DNA from: CAZLFA01 sp964558665
Lineage (GTDB): Bacteria; Desulfobacterota; Syntrophia; Syntrophales; PHBD01
Direction: 5' to 3'
Assembly: GCA_964558665.1 (NCBI GenBank)
Contig: CAZLFA010000003.1
Location: 62,001-126,000 of the forward strand
Length of the DNA stretch: 64,000 bases
The position numbers were made by a program, and so were the translations under genes. The notes beneath the pieces are model-generated. The model searched no databases and was not told the origin of the DNA. It worked only from the letters and a program-made list of their open reading frames with translations. Shown here piece by piece: positions 24,474-33,477 of this stretch (its first letter is position 1; every line of letters starts with the position of its first letter).

Positions 24474-24763
24474 CATGGGAAAGGATTGTTTTTTAATATT
24501 ATTTTTACAAAGACATTTAAATCCCCGCTTTTTATCTGCTTACTATTTTTACCCGTTTTTTGCCGGTTGTAATCTACATGTAACCGTTGGGTATTTATTG
24601 GGATGGAAAGCTGTAAAGGCTTCCTGAAGTCCTTATTTTTCAAGATGTAAATTCTATGCTACAGTATAACCGGAAATCGTGATAGTGTCTTCGGAAAAAA
24701 GCAGAAAGAGATTTTAGAAAAGCTTTGTCGCAGCTTTGATCAAATCATAAGGGATGTAGTAAA

Positions 24764-25429
24764 ATGAAGAAAAAAGATGAAGATAATTCATTTGATGTTG
24801 ACGAGGAGATAGAAAATGGAATTATCGTCGACAAAGTGAATGATATTTTTCGATCCCGCCCTGATGATTACATTGATGCTTTGGAACGTATTGGATTTAA
24901 ATACTATGAGGAAGATGATGAAGAAGAAATAGAAGAAAGAAAAGCCAAACCGAAAAATAAGAATCAACGATTATTGGTCGCGTATTTTGATGGCGACAGA
25001 GATGCATCAGATGAAATATTTGAAATCTTCCTCATCGAGCGTTATGCAAAACGGCCCAATCTTCCGCTGATAAGGAAATATTTCAAAAAGGCAAACCCAA
25101 AACTCAAAGCGCTGCTTATATATGGTCTTGATCATTACCCAGGCAGGATCGATCTTTTATCTGATTTAACTTATTTGCATAATTTTGAAAATATACTGAC
25201 CACTCTCATCACTTATTACACAAGGGCCTGTGTGAATCAAGCTAACTTGGAGACATTTGCTGAGCTTGCACAAGATTTCTACTACGCTACGAATCCGGAT
25301 GGATATGAAGCATTGCATGCTCTTCAGGAACTCTTCGAGCCGCATACGGAAAAAAGAAAGGTAATAGATTTCTTGATTTCAGAAGAAGAGGACGCTGAGA
25401 ATTCCGTGAGATCATCGGACCGCCATTGA
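24764..25429 (+). CDS. Acidic hypothetical protein
   Basis: 221 residues, strongly acidic at both ends (EEDDEEEIEERK around residues 49-60). The middle looks helical and repeat-like (YFKKANPKLKALLIYGLDHY). No signal peptide, membrane segment or catalytic motif. AAGGGATGTAGTAAAATG gives a usable ribosome-binding site. The gene is AT-rich relative to neighbours and lies in an accessory stretch with HicAB. A 15-bp direct repeat GGCTTCCTGAAGTCC occurs on both sides (24618 and 25582). Function unknown. Confidence 0.65.
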   Translation: MKKKDEDNSFDVDEEIENGIIVDKVNDIFRSRPDDYIDALERIGFKYYEEDDEEEIEERKAKPKNKNQRLLVAYFDGDRDASDEIFEIFLIERYAKRPNLPLIRKYFKKANPKLKALLIYGLDHYPGRIDLLSDLTYLHNFENILTTLITYYTRACVNQANLETFAELAQDFYYATNPDGYEALHALQELFEPHTEKRKVIDFLISEEEDAENSVRSSDRH

Positions 25430-26046
25430 AGGTTATTTTATGAAAAAGGATATCAATAAAAATTTCCTTATCGGTTGATTAGAGGATTCTCTTTCAAGTT
25501 GAGGAGGGAATCAACCGTTCATAACCAAGAGTAATATGAAAGAGCAGGAGTGTCTATCTCCTGGATCAAGACGTAATTTGCGGCTTCCTGAAGTCCGTAA
25601 AAAAACGACACGACCTCTGGCATGCAGGATATGGATTGATATTCATCAGTAGTTCTATGCATTTTCTGTCACTGATTTAGCTCATCGAACAACCCTACCC
25701 TGCTATTCTTACTAATATTCTTAGTTGTTGAAATTTACATCGATTACGAGTACAAAAAATTTCATTCACAACATTTCAACCATAGATCAAATGATGCAAG
25801 TAAAAGAATCCTCATGAAAATGGGGGACACGGGGATCATGTCTTGCGGTTTGATGTAAATCTCTTTATTGCCCGGACTTGGTCCATTAACTTTAAATTTG
25901 GAGTTGGACCGAACTTCAGTTTGTTTCCCTTTTTTAATTGTTTAGTATCTCAGTAAGTGGAAAATCTTTCCACCTATTAGGACCGGATGTGACGGAAAGA
26001 TTTTTCGCCTGTTACACTGTCAGGTGATAAATGAACGGGAAGATAT
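25430..26046. other. 617-bp region without a recognised gene
   Basis: AT-rich with many stops in all frames. It contains the right copy of the direct repeat GGCTTCCTGAAGTCC (25582-25596), a GGGGATCATGTCTTGC motif (25831-25846) resembling remnants found near REP-associated elements, and the palindrome at 25956. No RNA gene or pseudogene was recognised. Confidence 0.5.
25956..25972. promoter_or_regulatory. 17-bp inverted repeat upstream of the aldo-keto reductase
   Basis: GTGGAAA-ATC-TTTCCAC, a perfect 7-bp inverted repeat 75 bp before the start codon. A further GGAAAGATTTTTC half-site-like copy lies at 25994. Candidate operator; the regulator is unknown. Confidence 0.4.
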
Positions 26047-27042
26047 ATGATTACACGTAATCTTGGGAAATCAGGGATTTCCGTATCGGCCATTGGATTT
26101 GGCTGCATGGGCCTTTCCGAGTTTTACGGACCACCCGCGCAAGAGTCAGAAGCCATCAATTTGCTCCACCGGGCGGTAGACCTGGGAGTTACTCACTTTG
26201 ATACAGCGGAAATCTACGGCCAGGGACGCAATGAGCAATTACTGGGTAAGGCTTTTGCCGGGCGTTGGAAAAAAGTCGTGCTGGCTACCAAGTTCGGGCC
26301 CAAAAGGGATCCTGCTACGGGCGCCTTTGTAGGGGTGGATGGCTCTCCGGCCAATGTCCGCAGCTCCTGCGAAAAGAGTCTTCAGCGACTGGGTACGGAC
26401 AGGATCGATCTGTACTATCTCCACCGTGTGGATCCATCTACTCCGATCGAAGAGACGGTAGGAGAGATGGCGAAGTTGGTTAAAGAAGGCAAAATCGGGG
26501 CTGTCGGGTTGTCTGAGGCTTCGGCTGCGACGATCAGGCGGGCGAACGCCGTTTATCCCATCACCGCCCTTCAGACCGAGTATTCGATTTTCAGTCGGGA
26601 TATCGAGCGGGACATCCTACCCGCATGCGTGGAGCTAAACATTAGCGTGGTCGCTTACTCGCCCTTGGGCCGGGGAATGTTGACGGGCCGCTATAACTCT
26701 GCCGGCGAGCGGCCTACCAACGAGGCGGATTTCCGGGCCCAGATGCAGCCACGATTTCAGCCGGGCAATATCGAGGCCAACCTCAAACTGGTTGAGGCAA
26801 TAAAAGAAGTTGCCGTTGGAATGGGATGCGCTGCAGCGCAGGTCGCCTTGGCCTGGGTGTTGAGCCAAGGGGATCATGTTGTCGCCATTCCCGGCACTAC
26901 CAAGCTCGCCAATCTGGAGACCAATTTAGGGGCGCTTGACTGCCGTCTTACCGATAAAGACCTTGGTGTGCTGAATAATTTGGCCGACAAGGTTCTGGGG
27001 GAACGATACGCCCCCGGAGAGATGGCAGCGGTCAACCGATGA
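26047..27042 (+). CDS. Aldo/keto reductase
   Basis: 331 residues, a complete (beta/alpha)8 NADPH-dependent reductase. The catalytic tetrad is visible as Asp and Tyr in HFDTAEIYGQGRNE, Lys in VVLATKFG and His in LYYLHRVDP. The C-terminal coenzyme site is AIPGTTKLANLETNLGAL. It is closest in style to the AKR13/YajO-type reductases acting on small aldehydes. Codon use looks more GC-rich than the flanking hypothetical genes. It sits alone in an AT-rich accessory stretch between motifs resembling REP remnants, suggesting acquisition as a single cassette (inference). Confidence 0.92.
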   Translation: MITRNLGKSGISVSAIGFGCMGLSEFYGPPAQESEAINLLHRAVDLGVTHFDTAEIYGQGRNEQLLGKAFAGRWKKVVLATKFGPKRDPATGAFVGVDGSPANVRSSCEKSLQRLGTDRIDLYYLHRVDPSTPIEETVGEMAKLVKEGKIGAVGLSEASAATIRRANAVYPITALQTEYSIFSRDIERDILPACVELNISVVAYSPLGRGMLTGRYNSAGERPTNEADFRAQMQPRFQPGNIEANLKLVEAIKEVAVGMGCAAAQVALAWVLSQGDHVVAIPGTTKLANLETNLGALDCRLTDKDLGVLNNLADKVLGERYAPGEMAAVNR

Positions 27043-27051
27043 ACTTTATAT

Positions 27052-27077
27052 GAGGGGTCAGGTCTTTGTTGACCTCT
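27052..27077. repeat. Imperfect hairpin with GGGGTCAGGTCTTT motif
   Basis: GAGGGGTCA and TGACCTCT flank GGTCTTTGT, giving a near-perfect stem just after the aldo-keto reductase stop. Related motifs lie at 25831 and 28578. It could be a terminator without a U-tract or a decayed mobile repeat. Confidence 0.4.
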
Positions 27078-27101
27078 GGTCCTGATGATAAGGAGGAAAA
27101 C

Positions 27102-27650
27102 ATGAAACGGATTGTAATGCTCGTTATTTGTGTACTTTTTGTATCAGGCTGCGCTACCGGTATTATGGTGACAAAGGAAACGAAACCGGAGATAACAGCA
27201 AAACCGACCTTAGCTACTCTGGTGATCATAAGGGATACTTCATTCGGCTTTGCCATAACATTTTGGAACTACCTGGATGGAAAGTTCATCGGTGAAACCA
27301 CAGGCAAAACCTATTTTGTCACCTCTGTGACTCCAGGACCACATTATGTCGTTGTGACAACGGAAAACACAGCCGTCGCTAATATAGATTTTCAGCCTGG
27401 AAAAATCTACTACCTTCGTGAAGGAGTTCTCATGGGATGGTGGCGTGCCCGAACAAGCGGATTCGAACCATTGACTTACCAACAGGCGATGGAAGCCATT
27501 CAGGACTGTACTTATCTGGAAATTGACAAGAGCAAGACCCCGGAGGATATGGATCTTCAATTGTACAAGAAAGCGATTGAGGAATATAATGTGGAAGTCA
27601 AGCAGAATCCTGGCGGGTTTAAGGCCATTCTCGAATACAGGGGACATTAG
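27102..27650 (+). CDS. DUF2846-type lipoprotein
   Basis: 182 residues from the ATG at 27102, which follows AAGGAGGAAAAC; the longer frame from 27066 has no signal sequence. A lipobox VSGC places the acylated Cys near residue 16. The mature part has an Ig-like beta pattern (ATLVIIRD, WNYLDGKFIGET, PGPHYVVVTTEN, FQPGKIYYLREGV) typical of DUF2846. It is probably anchored in the inner or outer membrane. Function unknown. The sequence following the stop (27651-27773) is AT-rich with no feature. Confidence 0.82.
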   Translation: MKRIVMLVICVLFVSGCATGIMVTKETKPEITAKPTLATLVIIRDTSFGFAITFWNYLDGKFIGETTGKTYFVTSVTPGPHYVVVTTENTAVANIDFQPGKIYYLREGVLMGWWRARTSGFEPLTYQQAMEAIQDCTYLEIDKSKTPEDMDLQLYKKAIEEYNVEVKQNPGGFKAILEYRGH

Positions 27651-27773
27651 TACTTTAAACTGATTCGATTTTCTGGCGTAGTAATCTGCCTGTGATTGTT
27701 GATGTGTGTCGTAATTATTGCGGCTAATCCGTTCCCATTTTAGTCATTATCCTTTACAGATCGAGGTTTCTCA

Positions 27774-28529
27774 ATGCCTGATAAATCAAATACAATGCAA
27801 AGATATAATGATCGCTATGTGGCATTTATTGATATGCTCGGATTCACAGAACATGTTCGAAAATCGTTACAAGACAGAGAGCTTTTTAAAACTCTGAGGG
27901 ATGTCGTGTCTGCAAAAGCAATTACTGCAAATGGGAAAAGGCCAGATGCAGTCCTTTCCTATCAATTCTCTGATAGCATCGTTATATCCACAACAAACGA
28001 CCTTCAAGGTTTAAAAGAGATTATAGAATCGGTCTGGTTAGTCTGTGATAAACTTCTTTGTTATCGGGTTCTCACAAGAGGTGGCATAACAAAAGGGAAG
28101 CTATATGCTGATAGCAAGGCAGTATTTGGCCCAGCTCTAATAAAAGCGTATCATATTGAAAATAATGTCGCAGTATATCCCAGGATACTGATGGATAACT
28201 GCATTCATAGAGAAGTGAAAAAGATTTCATACTTCAAAAGTCATTTTCGCAAAGACTATGATGATTTATATCATTTGGATATACTGAAGATAGGACCATT
28301 TTTGTTAAGTGCCAGCATGGGAATTGTTGATATTGGGTATAAGAAATCTCCAATCATAGCTAATGATGAAGAGGGATGGTTACAAAAAGTAAAACAATTC
28401 ATAGAAGAAGAACTGGTGCAGCAAAAGGATAAAGCAGCTATAGTCAAGAAATACATATGGATGGCAAAGTATTTTAATTCATTTATAAAAAAAGCGAAGC
28501 ATCTCAATATTACCCCAATAAAATCGTGA
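27774..28529 (+). CDS. Stand-alone protein with a class III nucleotide-cyclase-like fold
   Basis: 251 residues. RYVAFIDMLGF (15-24, Asp20) and YQFSDSIVIS (63-72, Asp67) sit where class III adenylate/guanylate cyclases hold their two metal-binding aspartates. RGGITKGKLY (102-111) and VFGPALIKAYHIEN (117-130) mirror the cyclase blocks GIHxGxxxxG and GxxVNxAxRL. No other domain, signal or membrane segment is present. Many such proteins are annotated only as hypothetical. It could make a cyclic nucleotide or bind one as a degenerate cyclase. No effector protein lies directly next to it. GAGG lies 7 nt before the ATG. Low GC compared with the neighbouring operon suggests transfer. Confidence 0.65.
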   Translation: MPDKSNTMQRYNDRYVAFIDMLGFTEHVRKSLQDRELFKTLRDVVSAKAITANGKRPDAVLSYQFSDSIVISTTNDLQGLKEIIESVWLVCDKLLCYRVLTRGGITKGKLYADSKAVFGPALIKAYHIENNVAVYPRILMDNCIHREVKKISYFKSHFRKDYDDLYHLDILKIGPFLLSASMGIVDIGYKKSPIIANDEEGWLQKVKQFIEEELVQQKDKAAIVKKYIWMAKYFNSFIKKAKHLNITPIKS

Positions 28530-28866
28530 ATACTCAAAGACCTGTTGTGATTCATTCCGCGGTTTGGGCATAGGTAGGATCAGGTCTTGGAAAATTACAT
28601 CTGCGGCAGACAACCTCCGTTTCAGTACCTGCCCATAATGATGTGCCATTTGTGCCTTCCTGCTATACGTAACCGTCACGACATAGAATTTTTCGTTTTA
28701 CCTGAGCAGTTCCAATTGAAAGCCGCTACATAACCACATCAGCCTCTAACAACAACTTCAATAAACAATGGTCGCCGGTGACGGTGTTTCAGATATAGTG
28801 TTTTACAATCCGGTAATGCAAACAGCCGATAAAGATCAATGGCCGGGAGGCCGGAGCAGTCCGCTT
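28530..28866. other. 337-bp non-coding interval
   Basis: Separates the convergent cyclase-like gene and the AdoHcy-hydrolase-like gene. It contains GATCAGGTCTTGG (28578-28590), a variant of the motif at 27054. No terminator with a convincing U-tract and no RNA gene was seen. Confidence 0.45.
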
Positions 28867-31395
28867 TTACAGCAGCACAGCGTCTTTATCGATCTCATGG
28901 TCGACGGCCAGAAGTTTCGGCGGCAGGGGTTTGCTGTCACGCATTTGCCCGGTCAGGCCCGCGGTGACGGAAAGGAGCTGCGTCATGACATGATCGATGA
29001 TCTCCGTGGGAATCCCGTAATAGAGGAAGTTGATCGGCGTCAGGGCGCCGAGCAGATAAAGTGTTTTTTCCGGCACTGAACCGTCTGCAAAGCGGATGGA
29101 GATTCTCTGCCCCTGCATAATCCCCGTTTGCAGGTCCTGAAGCGGTGCGTCCTTTATCACGACATCCCTGCCGCACACCCGGGGCCTTTCCGATACGCTC
29201 AGGTTCTGCAGCCACACTTCGAGATCCTTGAATTCCACCGTCTTGGTCGAGCCGCTGGCAAAGAAGAGCGTATTCTTTTTCCCGTTCAGCAAGATATCCT
29301 CCAGGATATCCTGTTTCATAATGGAATCACCTATGACGCCGATGAAAGTGTCCGTGTCGCGGACTATTTCCGGTTCCATTTCCGAAAGGCAGCGGACCTC
29401 CGTTATTTTTTCCGATGCCCCTGTGGCCACGATATCGACACCGCTGACACGCTCCGCCCCGAATCTCTGCACCAGATATTCAACAAGGACGCTGCCGATG
29501 GCACCGCAGCTTCCCAGAATCATCGCCCGCCTGTTCATGAAGATGAGCCCGAGGCGATGGAAGATATTCTCAACGGCGTTCAGGATGGCCGCGGCACAGG
29601 CCCTTGCCTCCGGTCCGCGTTTCAACCGCGATACGGCAATACTGCATACCGGAAAATGAAGTCGGCCGTGCATCTTCTGGACTTCCAGGTTGTAGTTGTG
29701 TCCGTTTCTCGTATGCTCGACGCTGCCGATGAATATGCCGTTCATCCAATCCGCAAAAGATTCCGTGGACGATGACAGGGGGTCGTCCACCATGAAATCC
29801 CGGAGGACGTCGCCCGCAGTTCTGCCCTCCAGACAGAACCGGTTGATCAGGGGAGCTAGATATCCGCCGTCTTCGACCAGGAGCAGCGGCCTGCTATCGC
29901 GGCGGCACTGGATCGCCTCCTTGAAAAAGAGATGCCCGCAGGCGAAGCGCATCGCCTCCATAAAATCCAGTTGCCCTTCCAGCAGGTGATCATCGATGCG
30001 CTCCAGTCCTTCTATGTCGGAATGCTGCCGGGAAAGGATGTAGGCTCCCTGAATGGAATTCATTATCTCAAGCTTCTGCAGACAGTAACTGCGGAACCGG
30101 TCTTCGGGGAGAGACAGCAGCGCCTCCATGTAGTCGTCGGGAACAAGGCCCGCATACCTGACAAAAAAGGTGGTGACGGTCTCGCAATTAAGGCCCCGGA
30201 AAGCTTCGATCAAACCCAGAACCTCGGACGTGATATGATGAATGAGAAACAGACGCACGCCCGTCAGGCTGTCCCTGCGCTCGATGCTGCACTGTTTCAG
30301 CGCGGGCATCAGATCCAGATAGTCTTTAATCGCCGGGGGTCTGCGCGTGCCTTGAAAACTCACGTTGATACATCTGTTCCTTCGGGACGTTTCGAAATAA
30401 ACGCGGTTCTCGCCGGAGATCATCTCTATCACGCTGCCGTCGGCCAGGTGAGCCAGTATGTCCCGGTCTCCGAGCAGAAGCAGCTCTTTTGTCATCAGGG
30501 AAAGCGATTCGCTGAGCGAATAGGGGTTTTCGCGTTTCTCCATACGGATCATCTGCAGGCTGTCGTTGGGCCAGCGAAAATGGATCATGGAAAGATCGCT
30601 CAGCCCTTCCCTGCTTAGATATTCGAACAGCAGTCCCTGTCTTTCCGGTACTTCCTTGTATTCCGTCTTGTTGCTCATGGCTTCACGCAGCATGCCCTGA
30701 TGCACCTGATCCGCAATGATGTTGATATCGGGAAGATCGATGTGACGGTCGAGGTTATCGACGACGCGATGCGATATGTGTTTCAGTTGAAGGCGGGACG
30801 CGGAAGCGTCCTCTATGGTCACCCGCAGAAACCGTCCGGATACGGATCGTTCGAGCAGCATGTAGTATTCCGCAGGATCTTCTTTTGACTTAAGGAGATT
30901 GAAGGGAAAGAGCAGCGCCGGAATATTCGCCTGGTCGTCTGCCTCCTCACGGCGGAAATAACGGGGAAACAGCAGCCCGCCCCATCTGGGGGTTTGAACG
31001 GCGCCGAGAACGGTATGGAGATACCGGCCGAAATTTCTGTGAAAGAAGGGAATGCTGTCCGCCGCCTCCACACGTGCATAGATCATTATCCAGTCGACAT
31101 CCATATCGGCCATCTCCGGCATGATCTGCGCGGTCAGCCTGCGTCGGACCATGATGTCGGCGACGCCGAAACCGCATTGTTCGATGACCTCCTGCGCAAG
31201 GAGATGGACAAAGGTGGACAGACCGGAGAACACCCTGAGATCGCTCAAGTCGATGGTAAAGTGTTTCTCATCCTTTCTTATCAAAGGAACTCCGAGGGAG
31301 GTAAGGTGATGCTCCTCGCGCGCCGCGACGTCCCTTTCTCCGTCTCTTTGTTCCTGAATGAGCTTTTGCAGGAGGTCTCTTACTTCCTTTCCCAC
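28867..31395 (-). CDS. Large protein with C-terminal S-adenosylhomocysteine-hydrolase-like NAD-binding region
   Basis: 842 residues, cytosolic. The first ~480 residues match no family I recognise. From about residue 490 it follows the adenosylhomocysteinase layout: LLLVEDGGYLAPLI, then SVEHTRNGHN, then GRLHFPVCSIAVSRLK, then a Rossmann loop AMILGSCGAIGSVLVEYL (about 624-641) and an acidic VSGVDI strand end. The catalytic Asp/Lys/Asp set of true SAHH is not clearly conserved, so hydrolysis of AdoHcy should not be assumed. It is the last gene of a four-gene minus-strand operon with a zinc dehydrogenase, an ECF/HAMP membrane protein and a ParA-like ATPase. It starts 31 bp after the dehydrogenase stop. 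Confidence 0.75.
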   Translation of the reverse strand: MGKEVRDLLQKLIQEQRDGERDVAAREEHHLTSLGVPLIRKDEKHFTIDLSDLRVFSGLSTFVHLLAQEVIEQCGFGVADIMVRRRLTAQIMPEMADMDVDWIMIYARVEAADSIPFFHRNFGRYLHTVLGAVQTPRWGGLLFPRYFRREEADDQANIPALLFPFNLLKSKEDPAEYYMLLERSVSGRFLRVTIEDASASRLQLKHISHRVVDNLDRHIDLPDINIIADQVHQGMLREAMSNKTEYKEVPERQGLLFEYLSREGLSDLSMIHFRWPNDSLQMIRMEKRENPYSLSESLSLMTKELLLLGDRDILAHLADGSVIEMISGENRVYFETSRRNRCINVSFQGTRRPPAIKDYLDLMPALKQCSIERRDSLTGVRLFLIHHITSEVLGLIEAFRGLNCETVTTFFVRYAGLVPDDYMEALLSLPEDRFRSYCLQKLEIMNSIQGAYILSRQHSDIEGLERIDDHLLEGQLDFMEAMRFACGHLFFKEAIQCRRDSRPLLLVEDGGYLAPLINRFCLEGRTAGDVLRDFMVDDPLSSSTESFADWMNGIFIGSVEHTRNGHNYNLEVQKMHGRLHFPVCSIAVSRLKRGPEARACAAAILNAVENIFHRLGLIFMNRRAMILGSCGAIGSVLVEYLVQRFGAERVSGVDIVATGASEKITEVRCLSEMEPEIVRDTDTFIGVIGDSIMKQDILEDILLNGKKNTLFFASGSTKTVEFKDLEVWLQNLSVSERPRVCGRDVVIKDAPLQDLQTGIMQGQRISIRFADGSVPEKTLYLLGALTPINFLYYGIPTEIIDHVMTQLLSVTAGLTGQMRDSKPLPPKLLAVDHEIDKDAVLL

Positions 31396-31426
31396 AATAA
31401 AGAATCCTTTCTTCCCTATGACTTTG

Positions 31427-32407
31427 TCAGTTGATCTCGATAAGGACTTTCAATGCCTCTTTGCCTGCCGCCCTTTCAAATGCCTTCACTGCCTCTTCTA
31501 TCGGATAGCGGCCGGTGATCAGTTTTTCGACGGCCATGTCCGGATATTTTTTCAGCATGTCCATGCCGTCTGCCGACAGTCCGCAGCGCGATCCGATAAT
31601 CGAAATTTCATTCACGACGACCGGCGTCAGGTTCACACTCCCCTGTGACGCCACCGTCGATTTGAGAATGATTGTTCCCCGGGGCCGGCAAAGCCTGATG
31701 GCCTCCGCAATACCCTTTTCCGAACCGCTTGCTTCAACGACGACATCGGCCCCCGGTTCCACTCCTTCGGCGTTCAGGGCCGTTCTGATTGCGCGCCATT
31801 TAGCCGTTTCCAGCTTTTCCGGATGATGCCCGGCAATGGTGACGTCCAGAACAACCGTGGACAGCACCCAGGCGCAAAGTATTCCGAGTCTCCCGTCGCC
31901 CAGCACTATCACCCTTTCCGTTCCTTCGAAGGGCAACTGTGCGATGATCTCGCAGGCCGCCGAAAGCGGCTCATTCATGACGGCGCGGTCGTCCGAAATC
32001 TCCGCGGGGACTTCCAGTAAATTGGAGACCGGAAGGACGCAGAAATCGGCCATGCAGCCGTCATGGTTCAGGATGCCCAGCGCGGCGCGGTGCGCGCAAT
32101 GTCGGCTGAGTCCCTGTGCGCACATGCTGCATTTGCCGCAGCCGATATTGATATCCGCCACGACTCTTTTCCCCAGCCAGACCGGTTCGTCACATGCCTC
32201 CACAACGCCGATAAATTCATGCCCCAAGACTCCGGTAAAACCTTTGTAGCCTTTCATGATCTCCATGTCCGTCTTGCAGATTCCGGCCCGGATGATTCTG
32301 ATTCTCGCCCAGCCCTGCCTGAGAGCCGGAACGTGATAATCCATAACCACCTTGAGAGTTCCGTCAAACACTACCGCGCGCATGGATTCTTTTTTCTGTT
32401 TTGTCAT
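31427..32407 (-). CDS. Zinc-dependent medium-chain dehydrogenase (MDR family)
   Basis: About 326 residues from the ATG at 32407 (MTKQKKESMRAVV); starts at 32434 or 32383 are also possible. Catalytic zinc ligands are the Cys in RAGICKTD and the His-Glu in LGHEFIGVVE. A structural zinc loop GCGKCSMCAQGLSRHC gives four cysteines. The Rossmann motif VIVLGDGRLGILCAWVL and the later VVVEASGSEKGIAEAIRL fit sorbitol- or threonine-dehydrogenase-like enzymes. The substrate is unknown. It sits between the ECF/HAMP membrane gene and the AdoHcy-hydrolase-like gene in an apparently single transcript. Confidence 0.88.
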   Translation of the reverse strand: MTKQKKESMRAVVFDGTLKVVMDYHVPALRQGWARIRIIRAGICKTDMEIMKGYKGFTGVLGHEFIGVVEACDEPVWLGKRVVADINIGCGKCSMCAQGLSRHCAHRAALGILNHDGCMADFCVLPVSNLLEVPAEISDDRAVMNEPLSAACEIIAQLPFEGTERVIVLGDGRLGILCAWVLSTVVLDVTIAGHHPEKLETAKWRAIRTALNAEGVEPGADVVVEASGSEKGIAEAIRLCRPRGTIILKSTVASQGSVNLTPVVVNEISIIGSRCGLSADGMDMLKKYPDMAVEKLITGRYPIEEAVKAFERAAGKEALKVLIEIN

Positions 32408-32434
32408 AAGGTATCCGTTTTTATGCAGGCACAA

Positions 32435-33475
32435 TCATTTCCCGTCGCCGGGTTTTCTCATCTCTCTGACCTTCTCCCGCAGGTTCCTGAAGTAATCGGT
32501 CTCCACAATCTCCGCTACGTCCTTTGCCTGCTGTTTGCGGTCTATGCGGATTTGAAGCTGTTCGACCTGTTTCTTCAAGGCCCTTTCACGTTCGTTTACC
32601 TCATGCGCCATGCGCTCGAAAACTCTCGCCAGCCGTCCGATTTCGTCTTTCCTTTCGGAAACCCGTTGCAGTGAAGGAAGGTCGTACTCGCCCTTTTCAA
32701 CCGATCCGGCGGCCTCGGTAAGTTTCAGGAGAGGTACGGTTATGCGCCTCACGATGAAAAGCGACGCAGCGAAACCTATTATCAGGAGAACGACCGTTAC
32801 AATCCCGGCGAAATAGAAGGTCTCAATCATGGCGGTTGTGGATTTTATGTCGTTCCATACCCCCCAGGTGAGCGTCATAGACGTGCTGAGGACGGCAATA
32901 ACGAGCAGGCCGGTAATGGTCATGATAGTGCGCGTCTCCAGCGTAATGACGATGCGGCGCGTGAAGAGACAGAGGATGGGAACCAGAATGAAACCGTTGA
33001 CCGTGTTCGTGATGAAAGCAGGCAGTATCCATGCATTAAAGGATTCGGGAAACTTCATCATATGGAGGAAGGTTATATCGAGAACGGCGGCACAGCCCAC
33101 GCATGCGGCGCTGGCCAGGACGATAGCGGTTTCGAGAATACCGAATTCCCGGACTGTTCTGACGACCCGGACACCGGGATAAAGGGTAATCAGCCCGGGG
33201 ATCAACCCCAACATGCCGTTTGCCAGATGCCAGTTCCAGAATTTAAAAAATCCATAGCCGCAAAGCCCGTCTCCGATAATGTTCCCCAGGGCGCCGGTCA
33301 CGAATCCCGGCAGAGGCCCGTACATGAAGCCGATCAGCATGGGCAGGGCCACCTGTGGCCTTACGGCAATAATAGGCGCCGCAGGGAGGACATACTGGTT
33401 GGAAATGGCGTTCAGAATGCCGTAAAGGACGGCCCAGGCAATTCCGTACTTAGAAAGTGTCTTTAAATAGTTCAT
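32435..33475 (-). CDS. Membrane protein with ECF-S-like N-terminus, HAMP domain and coiled coil
   Basis: 346 residues. The first ~190 residues form about six hydrophobic segments with the ECF substrate-capture-like motif FVTGALGNIIGDGLCGYG, following PMLIGFMYGPLPG. Another segment (about 180-240) leads to a second pair of helices and a HAMP domain (about 235-292, VRRITVPLLKLTEAAGSVEKGEYD). The C-terminus is a coiled coil (about 285-320) without any kinase, cyclase or MCP output domain. This combination suggests a sensor or a membrane anchor that signals by helix rotation to a partner, such as the co-operonic ParA-like ATPase (2 bp apart). The ligand and partner are inferred. Confidence 0.8.
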   Translation of the reverse strand: MNYLKTLSKYGIAWAVLYGILNAISNQYVLPAAPIIAVRPQVALPMLIGFMYGPLPGFVTGALGNIIGDGLCGYGFFKFWNWHLANGMLGLIPGLITLYPGVRVVRTVREFGILETAIVLASAACVGCAAVLDITFLHMMKFPESFNAWILPAFITNTVNGFILVPILCLFTRRIVITLETRTIMTITGLLVIAVLSTSMTLTWGVWNDIKSTTAMIETFYFAGIVTVVLLIIGFAASLFIVRRITVPLLKLTEAAGSVEKGEYDLPSLQRVSERKDEIGRLARVFERMAHEVNERERALKKQVEQLQIRIDRKQQAKDVAEIVETDYFRNLREKVREMRKPGDGK

Positions 33476-33477
33476 CC

